A DNA stretch of 64,000 bases, taken from positions 24,366,860 through 24,430,859 of the forward strand of contig NC_135244.1 of the NCBI RefSeq assembly GCF_947623445.1, in the 5' to 3' direction. This stretch comes from Clavelina lepadiformis (Eukaryota; Chordata; Ascidiacea; Aplousobranchia; Clavelinidae). Shown piece by piece: positions 41,951 to 54,006 of this stretch (positions are counted from its first letter, which is position 1; each line of letters opens with the position of its first letter). The notes beneath the pieces were generated by a model, which was not told the origin of the DNA, made no database searches, and saw nothing but the letters and a program-made list of their open reading frames with translations. Both the position numbers and the translations under genes were made by a program.

Positions 41951-42426
41951 CTCTGCATTCTACAGTAAATTTTACACCTAACACTGTGATAGAAAAATAA
42001 TATTTTCCAACAGCAAATGCATAAATAATACGCTTTGTAAATTCTTTACAAGCTTGTAAACAATTTTATCTAAAAATAACACCATCTTGTGGATAAAAAA
42101 GTAACAATATGGAAACAATGATGTACAGAGACAGAAAATCATGGCACGGAATAATCACATATTAGAAGATGACATACCAGCGTAAAAAAAAATCAAGAAA
42201 TAATTAGAAAAATTATAAATGAACAAACAACGAAACAATATGTTTCTAACACATTTGATAACCACTGAGAAGACTCATTTTAGTTGACAAACAAACAAAG
42301 CAAATATTTTTATATTACATTAAAATAAAGAATGTAATTTCGTGTTTGACAGAAAATATTGAAAGTGTGATCGGCGAGTAGAACATCTCGTGTTTGACAG
42401 AGAAAGTGAAGGACACATCAGCGTCA

Positions 42427-44799
42427 CTACACAGGGAGCTCCACGTCTTCGGGGATTAATTTAAAGTTCAATAATTTTGACATTTCTTCAAACGAGACCT
42501 GTTTCGCAAACTCAATGAACTCTTCTTCGTCAATAGAACCCTGTCTCTTGTGGTCGACCTGATCAGTAATTTTTGCAAGTTAAATGTGGAGACAAATCAG
42601 ACATGGAGAAATGCTACGACTCAGCTCCCCACGAAATCTGACAAAATGTTTGCTATACAACCAACTACTCCACAAAGCACTCACAACTCAACAACCGCAG
42701 CATTACCTTCTCCACAAAGCTCTTTGCGCTTTGAAAGAGATCATCTTCAGTCATGGTTGGGTAAACATGCTTGAGCACGCGCTGTGTGATGTCACTGTCT
42801 ACAGCCTGTCCTCGATTGATGACCAAATAAATGACTGTGATGTCAGAAACAGTGTGAGCATTGAGCACAATGCCCGACACAAACACATCATATCGCAACA
42901 ACCTTTCAATTTCTCCACTTCCTCGAGATTTTCAAACCACTTAACCACTTTCAGGTAGACTTGGAATGACAACGTTCCTTTCGAAGACCACGGCAACATA
43001 CGTGAGACCTGGGCAAGAATTAAACCCTCCACATCAAGTTGCCACCCATGACCACTGTCATGAAGTTGCATGAGGTTTCATAATTTACTTCAATTTTGAT
43101 ATAGAGTAGAAATTGCCAGTATTTGACGTCACGTCTGAACAAGTTTCACTCCAAGCCAGGTCAAGGAAAGGTGCAGATACGCATTATTAGATTGATTACC
43201 AAATGGCTACTGCATGTGGTATGCATACAAACCCACACACAGCACAGTGGGCAACATATGCTTTTCTCTGGAGTCAAAAATGATTTAAGAAACTCGAAAA
43301 ATGCTGTTTGGTTTGTTTTAAAACATTTTTCAAATAATTTAAACCTATGAGTGTCTTATACAAACATTTTTAGCCCAAGGTCAAGGAAGAGAAATGTGGT
43401 GCCACTGAGTTCTTATACACAAAGTCATTTTAGGCAAAGTTATTTCTACTTAAAATTATGGTTTGTGAACGAAACTTTGCAATAGGCATCATTATATGCA
43501 AAATGTCATTATTGCCGTGGTCACTATTCGCGATTCTACTGTACATAGACATAAAATTAACTAGGGCTAGACGATAACTACTCAGACACATGAAATGACA
43601 CCAAACCACAACATGAATGATTTTAACCTGCTGCATAAACTTGTCGTCTGTCTTCCAGATTTTTGAGTTTTGAGTCAGGACGCCTTTCTTGTTTGCACCA
43701 ATCAGAGTGAACCTACGCCAGCATCGTTGAACCTACGTCGAAGCAATATAAGTGTGCGACCATCACAAAATGTTACAGCTATCTTCTATCTACATCTGTT
43801 ACATGGACATGAGTCAAAGGTCACATTCATCTGCCGGGGATATGATATTGATATATATATTTGCATATTCAGTGGAAAATTTAACAAAAAATTGTAAAAA
43901 TTACAAGCACTTGACGAGGTATAAAATTTATGTAAGTGCATAATAATCCTAGGTGGGCAGTACCGTGGTACTATAGCAGCAAATTACTGTACCGTGGCTA
44001 TAGGACTTTTTCAGCACCAACATTGGCAATGCAGGTGTATATATACTTCTTGAAAAAAGTACCAAATTCTGATACTAAATTAATTTTCCGAGCAATTTAA
44101 CAATGTTTCGGTATTTTTCAAGTAATTATTTCAATATTTTGCGAAGAATTTTTTTTAAACATTCCTTTTCGTTAAACACTGACACCAAGCTTAGTGGCAG
44201 TATCATCGTATTGTCAGTTTAGTTATTGTTCTTTTTCAATCTACAAATATATACAAAAGCTGCAAAGAGTGAGGTCACATAAGTTTTGACCTGGAGTAAC
44301 TTGTGACTGGGCCTGAATAGGGACAAAAATATGCACTTGCAGTGGAATTAGTTACACAAATAGCATCGGTACCAAGTATAGCAAAAGTACCGAATTACTT
44401 TTTTCAAACAGTACAGAATAGTGAAGTAAACAACACCATTGGTACAGTTTTTGCCAACTACCAGTACTTTCTAAGTTATATACAACCTACCCACCCCTGA
44501 TAATAATATATATGTACAAAATACATGTGTGCGACTAGGGTGCATGAAAAGACATTGTGTGTTGCCCAGTGTTCAACGTTGCCTTTTAAATACTTTGTAT
44601 TATTAATATTTCTGGTTTGAGTTCTGATTTTAAGAATGAATCAAGGCTGGATGAACATGACTCAGCATGAAAACTAGTTCACCTCAGAGAAAGGGACCAT
44701 GCATGACTCTGCATGTTTGAAGAGCCAGTTTGGATCAGTCGGTTTCAATTTTATGATGTCTTTGGCTTCAACAGCGAATGCACTCGAATAAACTCCCAT
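42427..44799 (-). CDS. Calcineurin-B/CHP-like EF-hand protein, likely N-myristoylated
   Basis: Five exons join in phase. 44683-44799 (MGVYSSAFAVEAKDIIKL...MVPFSE) is followed by an exon at about 43735-43628 (VQRCWRRFTLIGANKKGVLT; KIWKTDDKFMQQ). Next come 43011 to about 42892 (VSRMLPWSSKGTLSFQVYL; VVKWFENLEEVEKLK), then, after an intron of about 70 bp, VIYLVINRGQAVDSDITQR to SFVEK, and finally 42557-42427 (VDHKRQGSIDEEEFIEFAK, stop). The order of four EF-hand-like units, the RxxxRFxxxxxxxxGxL opening and the MGxxxS start fit the calcineurin B / CHP / tescalcin group, whose members are myristoylated Ca2+ sensors for phosphatases or Na+/H+ exchangers. Loops 1-3 lack the acidic ligands, and loop 4 (DHKRQGSIDEEE) keeps only part of them, so calcium binding is doubtful. 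A hAT MITE sits in intron 1. The exact orthologue is unknown. Confidence 0.65.
43948..44499. mobile_element. hAT MITE, second copy of the GGTGGGCAGTACC family
   Basis: The element is 552 bp and starts CCTAGGTGGGCAGTACCG, close to the PNKP-intron copy at 2313. It ends ACCCACCCCTG. A perfect 8-bp target-site duplication, ATAATAAT, lies at 43940-43947 and 44500-44507. No coding capacity is seen. The interior is more diverged than the termini, so the two copies are not recent twins. Confidence 0.88.
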
Positions 44800-45099
44800 T
44801 TTGCAAAGATTTCAACCTTTCTTCCCCAGTAGCCGAGGATGGACAAAGTCAACTGATTTTATCAAAATCTACTATCTCTTATGTTTCATCAAAATTATGT
44901 TTAAAGCGACACTAAAAGGAAAAAGATGAGTGAAATAAAACAGCAATATTGATGAAATAACGCCTGTGCCAATACAACAAATGTTTTCACCAAAACAGTA
45001 AAAAGAATCGAAGTTTCGAAGAATCGAGTTTGAATTTTCTTAAATGAAGGAAGCAACAAAAAGTAAATTTACACACGCTCATGAAAAGCAGTATAGAAT

Positions 45100-45480
45100 G
45101 TAGCTTTGCTAAATTCTGTGGTATTTTATTGTACTGTCTATTTTTCGCCATTAACTGTGTGGAGCAAAAGTTACGATGCTGACCATTGTAGTTATAGAAC
45201 AATAAAACACACGCTTAAGAACAATTAACGAGCAGGAAAAGACATGCAACATAGCAATAATAGAATTGTGCTATAAGATGGTAGGTTAGCACGGCCACCA
45301 AACCCACAAAATAGTTTCTAAGTTTAACGAAGGACAAAATAACACAAACAACGAAACAACTACACTGTTGGAAGATGTAGAGGACAAGTTCCCTAACATT
45401 AAAAACACGGATATTAACAGCCGAAATGAATATATAAAGTAACATGGTTAGATTAAAATGACAATGAATATCTTAAGTGC
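45100..45480 (-). repeat. Unclassified interspersed repeat, copy A (reversed)
   Basis: Read on the minus strand this shares long stretches with 47700-47900, 54630-54775 (minus), 59250-59460 and 62905-63035. Shared words include TTTTATTGTGCTATAACTAC, GTGGCCGTGCTAACCT, CACTTTTTCCTGCTCGTTAA and AGTTAATGGCGAAAAAT. No inverted termini, coding capacity or poly-A tail was defined, so the class is open. Confidence 0.7.
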
Positions 45481-47699
45481 ACAAGAAAAGGACGTTTAAA
45501 GAAAACCGCACAGAAAGATACACATTAACAGTGTGACGATTACGTCACGAGTCACGAGTTGTTTTCGAGATGTTTGAAATTTAATTTGGGATCTTGTAAT
45601 TCAGTTGTTGACCAGATTTCAGTTCTCCTTAATGACGTCAGATAAATTACCTCGCTTGAACTGGTTTGCCACATATAAATACCGATATAATGTTTACAAT
45701 CTTTCCTTTTTATGTGATCGATTTCACTGGTTACTACAGCGCTATGTAACATTCAGTAAGATTTGCCCAAAGGCAAAAGCCTTTGTGTTATAATAAATAA
45801 AATGGGAACTTTATCATTTAGTAATATGCATAAACAGAATTAAGCAACTAACAGCATAGTCACGCAATTTGAGAAATGAGAACTCATACCATCGAAGCAG
45901 AAGCAAAACAAGTTATCAACCATCTATCGTCCTCGCTCATATTCTAATAATTACCGCCAGCATTCGCGGTCTTTATGATGGATGAGTTTGTTGTGCAATA
46001 CTTCACACAAGTAGGCCTAGTACACAAACTAAAATAAAATTTGTCATAACAGAAAAAAGCAATGTGGTCAAAAAATCTGGCTAGATGACCCAGCAACTGC
46101 ATCTGTTTTCTTAAAATAAGCGCTCCATTAACAAGCTAGGTTACACTGCTTGTAATAGGCTACTTCCCATTCGAAAATTACTTCAACACTAGCCTACTAG
46201 ACCCAAGTAAACAATGCAATACAAATAGGTCTATCTGCGTTACACAGTGTTTTTGAAGCAGTCAAGTGGCATCAAACAAGGAATGTGGGCGCAAGGTTTT
46301 TCATACCGAGGCTGCAAGGTTTAAGTTAGGTTGACAAGCAAGCGTGAAAAATTATAGCTTTCAACGCAAGATTTTTTCCTGTGAAATAGTGGCAGTCCTA
46401 GATTTTTTGTCAAAAGTGCCACAGTTTCCAGTGGGTAAATAGGCCACTGCGATCTTTTAAAAAAAGATACACTATGCTCTTTTAGGTCAAAAGTATGTAA
46501 AGATTCAGGTGCAAACAACAGAAAAACGGAGGAGGAAATTAAATTTGCAGTTGCCATGGTTTCAATACGTTTGCGACAAAATGTATTTTGCTCCGTGTCA
46601 CGGCGAGTTCAAACCGAGTTTACGTAGATTGGCTTTAGGTGATATAAAACTTCTTCGGTGTAGCTCACGTTGAATGCAACAGCCCAAGACAGACAAATAA
46701 ATGGATATGGATTCACTGAGCTCGAAATCGTGCTTGCGGTGTAAAATATGAATGATTGAATCCTGAATGGTGAAATTTTTTTCGAAACTTCTGGATAAGA
46801 GGTCAGAAGGGATTAAAATTGGTAGCACATTGTAAACTTTTCAGTGCAAGCTGCAAATCTTGAACAAAAATAAGCACATTTAAATAGTAGCAGTAAATTT
46901 AATGTAAATTCTCCTTATATGCCCTAGTGGCCTAGTCATTATAAGCAAGTGTCGAGCTAATTGCAAAAATGCCAAGGCGCTTGCCTAGTACTACTTGCAA
47001 GGCTTTCTAAGCACAAAAGCTCCTTTTATCAGATGTAAAGCTTGAGAGAGAATAGAAGTTTTTGGTCGCAAATTGCTTATGGGGCCGTTACAGGCGCGAA
47101 TTTAACCGGATAACCTAAGTGGTTATATGCAACTGGCATTATCGCCATAATGTTTCGTACGTTTAAGCTCTTTAATTTTTCCGCTTTTCGTTTGTTGATG
47201 TCTGGTAGGAAATTGGTTTCTATTGTGCTGTGACAATAGTTAGCTACGTAGTTTTGCTTTTAATTGCAAATTGGTAAGGGTATGGCAAGGGAGTACACAA
47301 ACAAGAGAAATTACTAATTTCGTCTTAACCTACTCGTAAGTTGGTTACGCAGCACGTTTTCAGGCTGTTAAAAATTGGTGGTTAGTTTAGGAGAATGGGC
47401 ATGCGTAAAGTTAATATTGCATATTTCGGCTTTAATCGAAGTTAGATTTGGGTTAGAACGTAGATTTAAGTCGCAGTGAATCAAATGAAGTTGAAGTTTG
47501 ACCTGGGTGCGTAGGCTTGGTTAGAGTTTTTCTTTGCAAAAAACGTTTAGTTTTTTGTCTTCCAGACAGCGTAATTTTCAAAGTCTGGTGTGCACCAGCA
47601 GGCAACAAAAAGTGTGCAACGGCATATGGGAATGTGCACCAGATGTCTCTGTTTGGTAATAGACCCTTTCTGAGTTACTGTCTATAGGTAGCAAATTTT

Positions 47700-47900
47700 T
47701 TTCGATCGCCTAGGCCTATACTTAACAATGCATTATTGCTCATATCTTGCATGCTTTAAGCCCTTGGGCTTTACCACTTTTTTCTTGCTCCTCAACTGTT
47801 CGTGAGCTTGTGTTTTATTGTGCTATAACTACAACGGTTAGCATCGGAACTTTCGCTCTGCACAGTTAATGGCGAAAAATAAACAATACAGTACAACACA
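47700..47900 (+). repeat. Unclassified interspersed repeat, copy B
   Basis: Carries the shared core TTTTATTGTGCTATAACTAC followed by GGTTAGCATCGGAACTTTCG and AGTTAATGGCGAAAAATAAA. The left part (AAGCCCTTGGGCTTTACCAC) matches the copy at 59250-59460. Confidence 0.7.
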
Positions 47901-47954
47901 ATGAAAAATGTCGACCCACTTTGATTCATTTTTGAATCACAGTGCTTTCTTTCC

Positions 47955-48065
47955 ATACAGGTCCACAACCAAATGACGTCACAATTTGAGTAGCTGGGGT
48001 CCAGCATAGTAGGTATACAATGCACCATACCCTGTGGTTGTGTACTTTTGCACTAGATCGTATAA
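47955..48065. mobile_element. Short palindromic MITE, copy 2
   Basis: A degraded copy of the family seen at 16424-16553. The order CACAACCAAATGACGTCACA, GAGTAGCTGGGGTCCAG, then CCTGTGGTTGTGTAC is kept with outer termini worn (ACAGGTC and GCACTAGATCG). It contains a TGACGTCA palindrome. Confidence 0.65.
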
Positions 48066-49171
48066 ATTTTCCTTGAGGTCGACTAAAACTTAAATTTATA
48101 AAAGAGGTTTTACAACTCGTACAGTAAGGATTTTTACAGAATACTTAGAAAGCGTGATGTCATTCTCTATATAACATACTTTAAAACGATTACACTTCAA
48201 ACGATAGTTTTTAGGTGGTGCTGGATGTTTTACCGACACTTTTTTTGAATTTGGAAGCTTTGCAGAACTTTTGCAATAAAGCAAAACGTCAGAAAACAGT
48301 TGCGCTGTTCCTTCAACAACATCAACGTGTTTTGTATCGTTGCTTTTTAGTGAGCTAAATAATTGTTATTATTGCAATTATATGATACACTCAGTCGAGC
48401 TAGACTATAATTTCTCATTTGAAAAAAAATGAACAGTAAAACAAGTGACAGACACAGCTGTTGCCAAGATTTTAAGTGGAGACAAGACGCTGTTTCGACA
48501 GAATATCTGAAGAGATTGAAATGGATGGAGTTGGCATTGACATTGGACTCGCTTTGCATCAGCTAACTACACCGAAAAAAGATGTCACTGTAACTCACTC
48601 CTCAGAAGAACAAAGGAGCTTGGCATGTATATATCAATGCATTGCATGGTCTTTCAGAGCAGTAGCAGTACACGAGTCGCTACAGATAACCCACCGAGAA
48701 ACATCTTCATGAAGCGTCACGACGTTTTCGTTTCCCATATGTTACATTTTCTTCATGCGACATCGTCAATGGCGTTTTGATTTTCTAGTAATTTTTTCTC
48801 TTAAAAATTATTATGAGAAGCTTCCTATCATAACCTATGTAAGTTTTAGGCAAAAGCGCCACTCAGTGTTCAAGGTGGTGAGAGTGAAAAGAAGTTGTCC
48901 GAAGTGAGGACACGACTGCACTGACATTCCACCTGGAGTCATGGAGTACTTAAGCATATTTAGTGCAGTACTCTCTGTAGTTGTAGAACCCACTTTTCTC
49001 AATCTTAAGTTTAAAACTCAATCAGTTAATGCAATGTGCAGGTAAAAGCAATTTCTAGTGGTGAGCTAACAACAATTGATTTTTATATGTTTTTTCAATT
49101 TTTTTCATAATTGCTGACTAGGCTAGTGCTGATGAAGCTAATATTCCATGCAATCGTCAAATTTGTTGATA

Positions 49172-49792
49172 CAGTAGAATCCAATTTGCATTGGGACGGA
49201 ATTTTTTACATTGAAAAATAGCCGATTAATAAATCCCAAATTCGCTTTATAAATGCGTTTCATTATAATTTTTGTGAATAAAATTTAACGTAATCTCACT
49301 CTGTTCAAAATGTAATGTAGGCTATGCCAATCAATGCAGTATGTCAATCATAATGAATCGAATGTTTGCAAACTGGGATTACAGTTCAATGTTGTGTTAT
49401 CAATCTCGTGTTGTGTAACACTACAGTATTAGCGGGTTACACTAGTGTTGCATAACAATGCAGTATTTTCCCATTTGACTGTGCTGTCATATTGAAGGTC
49501 ATCTTGTGCTGCCTTGTCATCATCTCAAACTGCATCAAAAGCATGGATCTGTTTAAGTCTATGAAGAGACAAATAGAAAACCATCTTAGAGTGACCTTTC
49601 CACTCATACAGACCACGCTGGATCAGTTTTTTATATTGTCCGTTGATAAATAAATATTGTGCAATGTACTATATTAAAATATTTGTGCTTATTTTTGTAT
49701 AGTGCACTAACTTCTATTGTGACGGATAATAAATCCACCGCTTATTAAATCCAAAATTGGACGGAGGTGGATTTATGAAGCGAATTCTATTG
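49172..49792. mobile_element. Probable pogo/Tigger-type MITE with TA duplication
   Basis: About 620 bp bounded by TA on both sides (49170-49171 and 49793-49794). The inverted termini are CAGTAGAATCCAATTTGCA at the left and, read in reverse at the right, CAATAGAATTCGCTTCATAA. Both subterminal parts contain GGGACGGA/TGGACGGA and AATAAATCC words. The TA duplication and CAGTAGAAT-type end suggest the pogo branch of Tc1/mariner. No transposase frame is present. Confidence 0.68.
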
Positions 49793-49972
49793 TATATGCC
49801 TTAACTAACGGGTTGCACAAACTATTCACTGTGAAATCTTTTTACAGGTTATCCTAGCTGTGTTAGGTGCAAATATCATTTTACTTTTGCCATCCTAGAA
49901 GTGTTTCCACTTAAACTTATGAAGAATTTGTTTCTTAGCTTCCAAAAGGGGTTATTTTGATTTTAATGTGAA

Positions 49973-52419
49973 ATGGCTCCAACTTTAAATGTAAAAACAA
50001 GCACATTAATAGCTAGTGCAGCTGCCGGAATAACACTTGGTAAGTGAATAATATTTCAGCTTTAATAAGATGTTGATTGTCTCATTGTTGCGAGTTTAAT
50101 TTAAATATCAATGGTTGCTGAGTAGTGAGTACGTTGTTGCTTTATTTTTTAATCACTGAAGCCAAACTGCATTTACACCAATTCTTATAGATTCCTGTTT
50201 TGCATGAATTTAGTACTTTCACTTTGTACTCGAGTCATCTGCACAACATTAGCTATTATCAACTCTAAAATGTCTCACACCTGCACAATAGGCCACAATT
50301 ACCTAAAAATGACGTTTATCCTTCTAGTCAATGTTGATAGAGATAGAGTTTCAACAAACACAACAGGACTTGAAAGTTAAAAGAAACAAAAGTGAAGCCG
50401 TATTGTGCTTAAATTGGCAATAAATAAAATGACATTAATAAGTGAATATAGGAGTAATGTCAGCATGAGCATGAACTGGCTCGAAACCAATGCACAAAGT
50501 TGTGCTGGTCACGCTACGAGGAAGATGGGCTAGTATAGCTGGCGCAAACGATTTATAGTTGTGTTCTGAAGTAGAACACCGGATAGATTAATATACAGGT
50601 GTTGCAGGTTTGTACATCATTAGCCAGCGCATGAAATCGACAATTTTGTCAATTAAGAAGTGTTTGTAATCAGCCTCTTTAAAAGGTGATGGATCATGTA
50701 TCCGTTCACAGTTTATTTTTTACAAGCAGGGCATACTTGAGTTATGTACGCTGCAACAGTGAAAACGTTTCCAGATGAAATGCATCGGTTTTTATCGTAC
50801 ACACTTGAATGTGTTGCAGTTAGACGTTCAAAAGATATCTCATGCTGTTAAAAATTAGCGAAAAAAAGCACTTTCCTGACATGTAATCAAAATTATCGGT
50901 GCAACCTCAAAACATTTTCAGTATTTGTCACAGGAGCGGTTGTTGGTTACTTTATCTATCGGCGGCGACGCACATCTGTCGAAGACGCAGATGAAGGAAT
51001 CGGTGACGTTGATTCAATCATATCGGAAAGCGAGGTTGGTTGCTGCTTTCATCATAACTTCTTCCAGTATCACGGCAGTCTCATTGTTACACCACAGATC
51101 AATATAGACGACGATGGCGCTTGTCACAGTGTTTCCGACTCAACATATGTGACAGTGACCAGCGCTGCCACGGCATCAAGGTCAGACATCGGTGATTATG
51201 TGGAAGCTCAAGTCGGTTGCCATGACAATGATGATGTCATTTGTAACAATGAGGAGTCAACCACAACTGACCAAGTGACTGCTTCGAGATTACCCGTTAA
51301 GCCGATGAAGGTTCTGGTGTTGGGATTATCTGAGTGCGGAAAGACGAGCATGCTCAACTTGCTTGCCCACCAACCTGTGCAGGAGGACTACAAGCCCACC
51401 AAGGGTTTCAACGCGATTCAAATTGAGAAGAGTGGAATTGTTGTGAGCATCATGGAAGGTATTTTGTGGCAAGTTTCCTTTTTATTCAACTTTTATGTAA
51501 ATTATTTTAAAATCTTGACAATGTTTGCTTCGATTCTCGCAGAGGTTTGGACTCATTTTGACCTGAAGTTACCGGCATCATGTGTTTATTTGGCTGTCAT
51601 TTTCAAATCACGTTTAAAGTTGCGAAATTTTGACAATATTTCATTTGAGTTCAACTTGTTTTACAACTTTGCCCATCACTTTAATGAAGGTTGAGCGTTT
51701 GACCTGGTATTAATAACTTCAACTCATTGTTTTTTGCTCTAACCAAGACGTGAGTCGGCTACTGTGCGTGTAAAGTTAAGGTTACTTCAGGTCATGCTGA
51801 CTTGTGATGTAATAATAAATAAGTATTGAAAATATTAATTTGTACCTTGCAACTTGTCAGAGTAAGAAATAATTTGCAAATAAACGAATATTTTTTAAAT
51901 TGAATGAAAGCAAGTGAGTATGAATTTGCCTAAATTTTATCAGCTTTCCATCATTAAATTATAAGATGTCGCTTTTAGTGGGCGGAGGATCGGGGACGAG
52001 GGAATATTGGAAAAATTTCACCAACGATACAAGTCTATTGATCTATGTGGTTGACGGTTCCAATGCTTCAAGATTTAAAGAATCGAGGGTTGAGTTGAAG
52101 AAACTACTTGATGAGTCACTACTAGAGGGCATTGCATGTCTGTTAATTTCAAGCAAACAGGTACGAACTTCGACCTTGAGTGTGTGGTGGCGCTACAGAG
52201 CATATATGCGTCATTATTTATGTAATGAATTTTTTTCAGGATATCTCTGGCGCCCTGAAAGCAAATGAGATTTTCACAGCAAGAGACTTGACCGACATCG
52301 CGAAGAAAGGTTTGTCGAACATCACGCTGCTCAATATGATTTGCACTCCGAGAAGCAATGGCTCATCTGATGGTGATGTCATAATGGACGTTATCTTAAC
52401 TATGTTGCAAGAACTTTGA
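49973..52419 (+). CDS. ARL10: ARL10/ARL9-like membrane-anchored small GTPase
   Basis: Exons are 49973-50039, 50922-51458, 51979-52160 and 52240-52419, all joining in frame. The start encodes a transmembrane segment split by intron 1 (ASAAAGITLVFVTGAVVGYFIYRRRR), followed by an acidic linker and then an ARF-like G domain. The P-loop is GLSECGKTS, switch I is PTKGFNAI, and the switch II region reads VGGGSGTREYWKNF in place of the usual WDxGGQ. IYVVDGSNASRF follows, and the guanine motif is SSKQD instead of NKxD. The N-terminal membrane anchor and the altered switch II match vertebrate ARL10/ARL9, which lack the ordinary myristoylation glycine. GTP hydrolysis may be weak because the switch II glutamine is absent. 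Cellular role and membrane are unknown even for the vertebrate proteins. Confidence 0.82.
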
Positions 52420-53164
52420 AGACTGTGATGTCATCAAGTTAAAAAACTTAAGAACAAAGAAGGATTTTTACGTCACTGTTGAACTTTTTCACGTCATTGT
52501 GGAGTCGATCTATTAAGACGTGAAAAAATAGTTTTCAATTTATGATCTTGCATCAGAGATTATACAAGCTTTAAGGCGGTTGCCATGGTAACGAACAATC
52601 ATATAATGTTTGTTTACGATTTCCTAACAGTGTTTAAAATATGTTGCCAAGCCTGTAGCTTTCTTTGTACTATGCGCTTATCAAAGCTGCCCCTGCTACT
52701 GACATTATAGCTACAGGATAAACTTCTATTAAATACCGTGGCGTAGACTGATGCTTTCAACCGAGTTCAATTTATGTTGCATTTTATCGGTGGTAAAATA
52801 CATTGTTTCGTTTCAGAACTCATCGTGCCCGAGTGGCCTAGTGTTTATTCAGGCGGTAAACTCAACAATATTAAACTGTGAGCGGGAGGGGGATTCCCCA
52901 TATGTGGTATCAGTCTCTGTAGAATAACAGTTTCTAGATTCTAGAATTTTTATAGAACTGTTCATTCTATACCTGGATTTCACTAACAGATATTAGATGG
53001 GGGCCAAATCTTTGAAAGGTCTAAAACTTCTAATTCAGCCCGAAATGAGCATTGAATTTTGTATTTTTTGGCTCCAGTATCCTGCAAAAACATGGTGGAA
53101 TGAAATGTATTTTCTTATTTGCATATACAGTAAGTTCTCTAGTAATCTAGTTGATGATCTAAAA

Positions 53165-53651
53165 CATATGTGTCAAACTATGCACGGGCAACATCCGGCC
53201 CGCTATACAATAAAACTTGGCCGGCAATGCTCTTTTATACATTGAACTATTTCCAGCCCACGAGATCATTGTACAGTAAGCTATAACTTACTTTTTTAAA
53301 GCAAGAAACAAGATTATAACAAATCGCACAATACAGCAGCACAGCAGTTGCCCCATCATACGATAGAATAAATCGATTTATTCTAATGCTTGTAATCTGG
53401 GCTGCTTTTTTTGTATTGTTTGTTAATTCTTTAATGCTTTTGCAAGGAGATGAACGAAACATAATGATGTAATAGAAGAAAATTTATAAATAGCCCAGTC
53501 AAAAACATCAAAAATTTTTTGTTGTTTCGCTGCCTGTTCCAATTCGTGTACTCGTGTCACGAAACGTTCAATCAAGTTTTATCCTTACGGCCCGCGGCGT
53601 TACATAAGTTTTGAGTTTTGGCCCTTGGTGCGATTGAGTTTGACACCCCTG
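53165..53651. mobile_element. Old hAT-type MITE with GTGTCAAAC ends
   Basis: About 487 bp with inverted termini: TGTGTCAAACTATGCACGGG at the left; read in reverse at the right CAGGGGTGTCAAACTCAATC. Both ends carry nearby GGCCCGC words. Flanks ATCTAAAA (53157-53164) and ATCTAGTC (53652-53659) match at 5 of 8 positions, as expected of an old 8-bp duplication. The CAGGGGTGTCAAAC end is common in hAT elements of animals. Confidence 0.75.
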
Positions 53652-53769
53652 ATCTAGTCAAGTATAATTGTGAAGTCGATCGGAAAATGCGAGAGTTTTG
53701 CTGTAGATCTATAGCGCAACGAGAGACATTACACAAAAACTGAAGACATTCCGGAAAGAGAGTTTATTA

Positions 53770-54006
53770 CAGAGATGTCCAACCTTTTATTATTGTGGGA
53801 CGCATTGTCACTTGAAATAATTCATTGGGCCGCATAACCTATTAAATTTCAAGAAAAATGGATACATAAAGAGCTGACTGGTACATTTTAATTAGGTTAA
53901 GATTCAAAGTTCAAAATACTACTTGGAGTGAAAATGACTAGCGGGCCGCACAAAAATCTCAGGTGGGCCGCACTGTGGCCCGCGGGCCGCAGGTTGGACA
54001 TCCCTG
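53770..54006. mobile_element. Young hAT MITE with ATGTCCAACC ends
   Basis: The element is 237 bp. The left end is CAGAGATGTCCAACC and the right end, reversed, is CAGGGATGTCCAACC. The perfect 8-bp target-site duplication GTTTATTA lies at 53762-53769 and 54007-54014. GGCCGCA/GGGCCGC words fill the right part. No coding capacity. Confidence 0.9.

Larger units (their letters stand above)
44800..49972. other. Transposon-rich spacer between EF-hand and ARL10-like genes
   Basis: No convincing gene was found in these 5.2 kb. It holds two copies of an unclassified interspersed repeat (about 45100-45480 reversed and 47700-47900), one short palindromic MITE (about 47955-48065) and a pogo-like MITE (49172-49792). 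Open frames at 46321-46828 (minus) and 48476-48712 (plus) have no recognisable domain. Confidence 0.5.

Noticed and set aside
42790-42901. The open frame RYDVFVSGIVLNAHTVSDI as part of the EF-hand protein
   Set aside because: Its 5' part is an intron of about 70 bp (GTTGTT to CATCACAG); splicing it out keeps the frame and the EF-hand pattern.
46321-46828. Two adjacent open frames on the minus strand
   Set aside because: No recognisable domain and no consistent splice sites joining them.
48476-48712. Open frame of 78 codons on the plus strand
   Set aside because: No similarity recognised, no exon signals, and it lies in a repeat-rich spacer.
52826-52905. Stretch resembling a tRNA-Ser/Leu start (GTGCCCGAGTGGCCTAGTG) with a GGGGGATTCCCC block
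   Set aside because: No acceptor stem pairing and no standard B box (GGTTCGAATCC) could be found; at best a worn tRNA-derived fragment.
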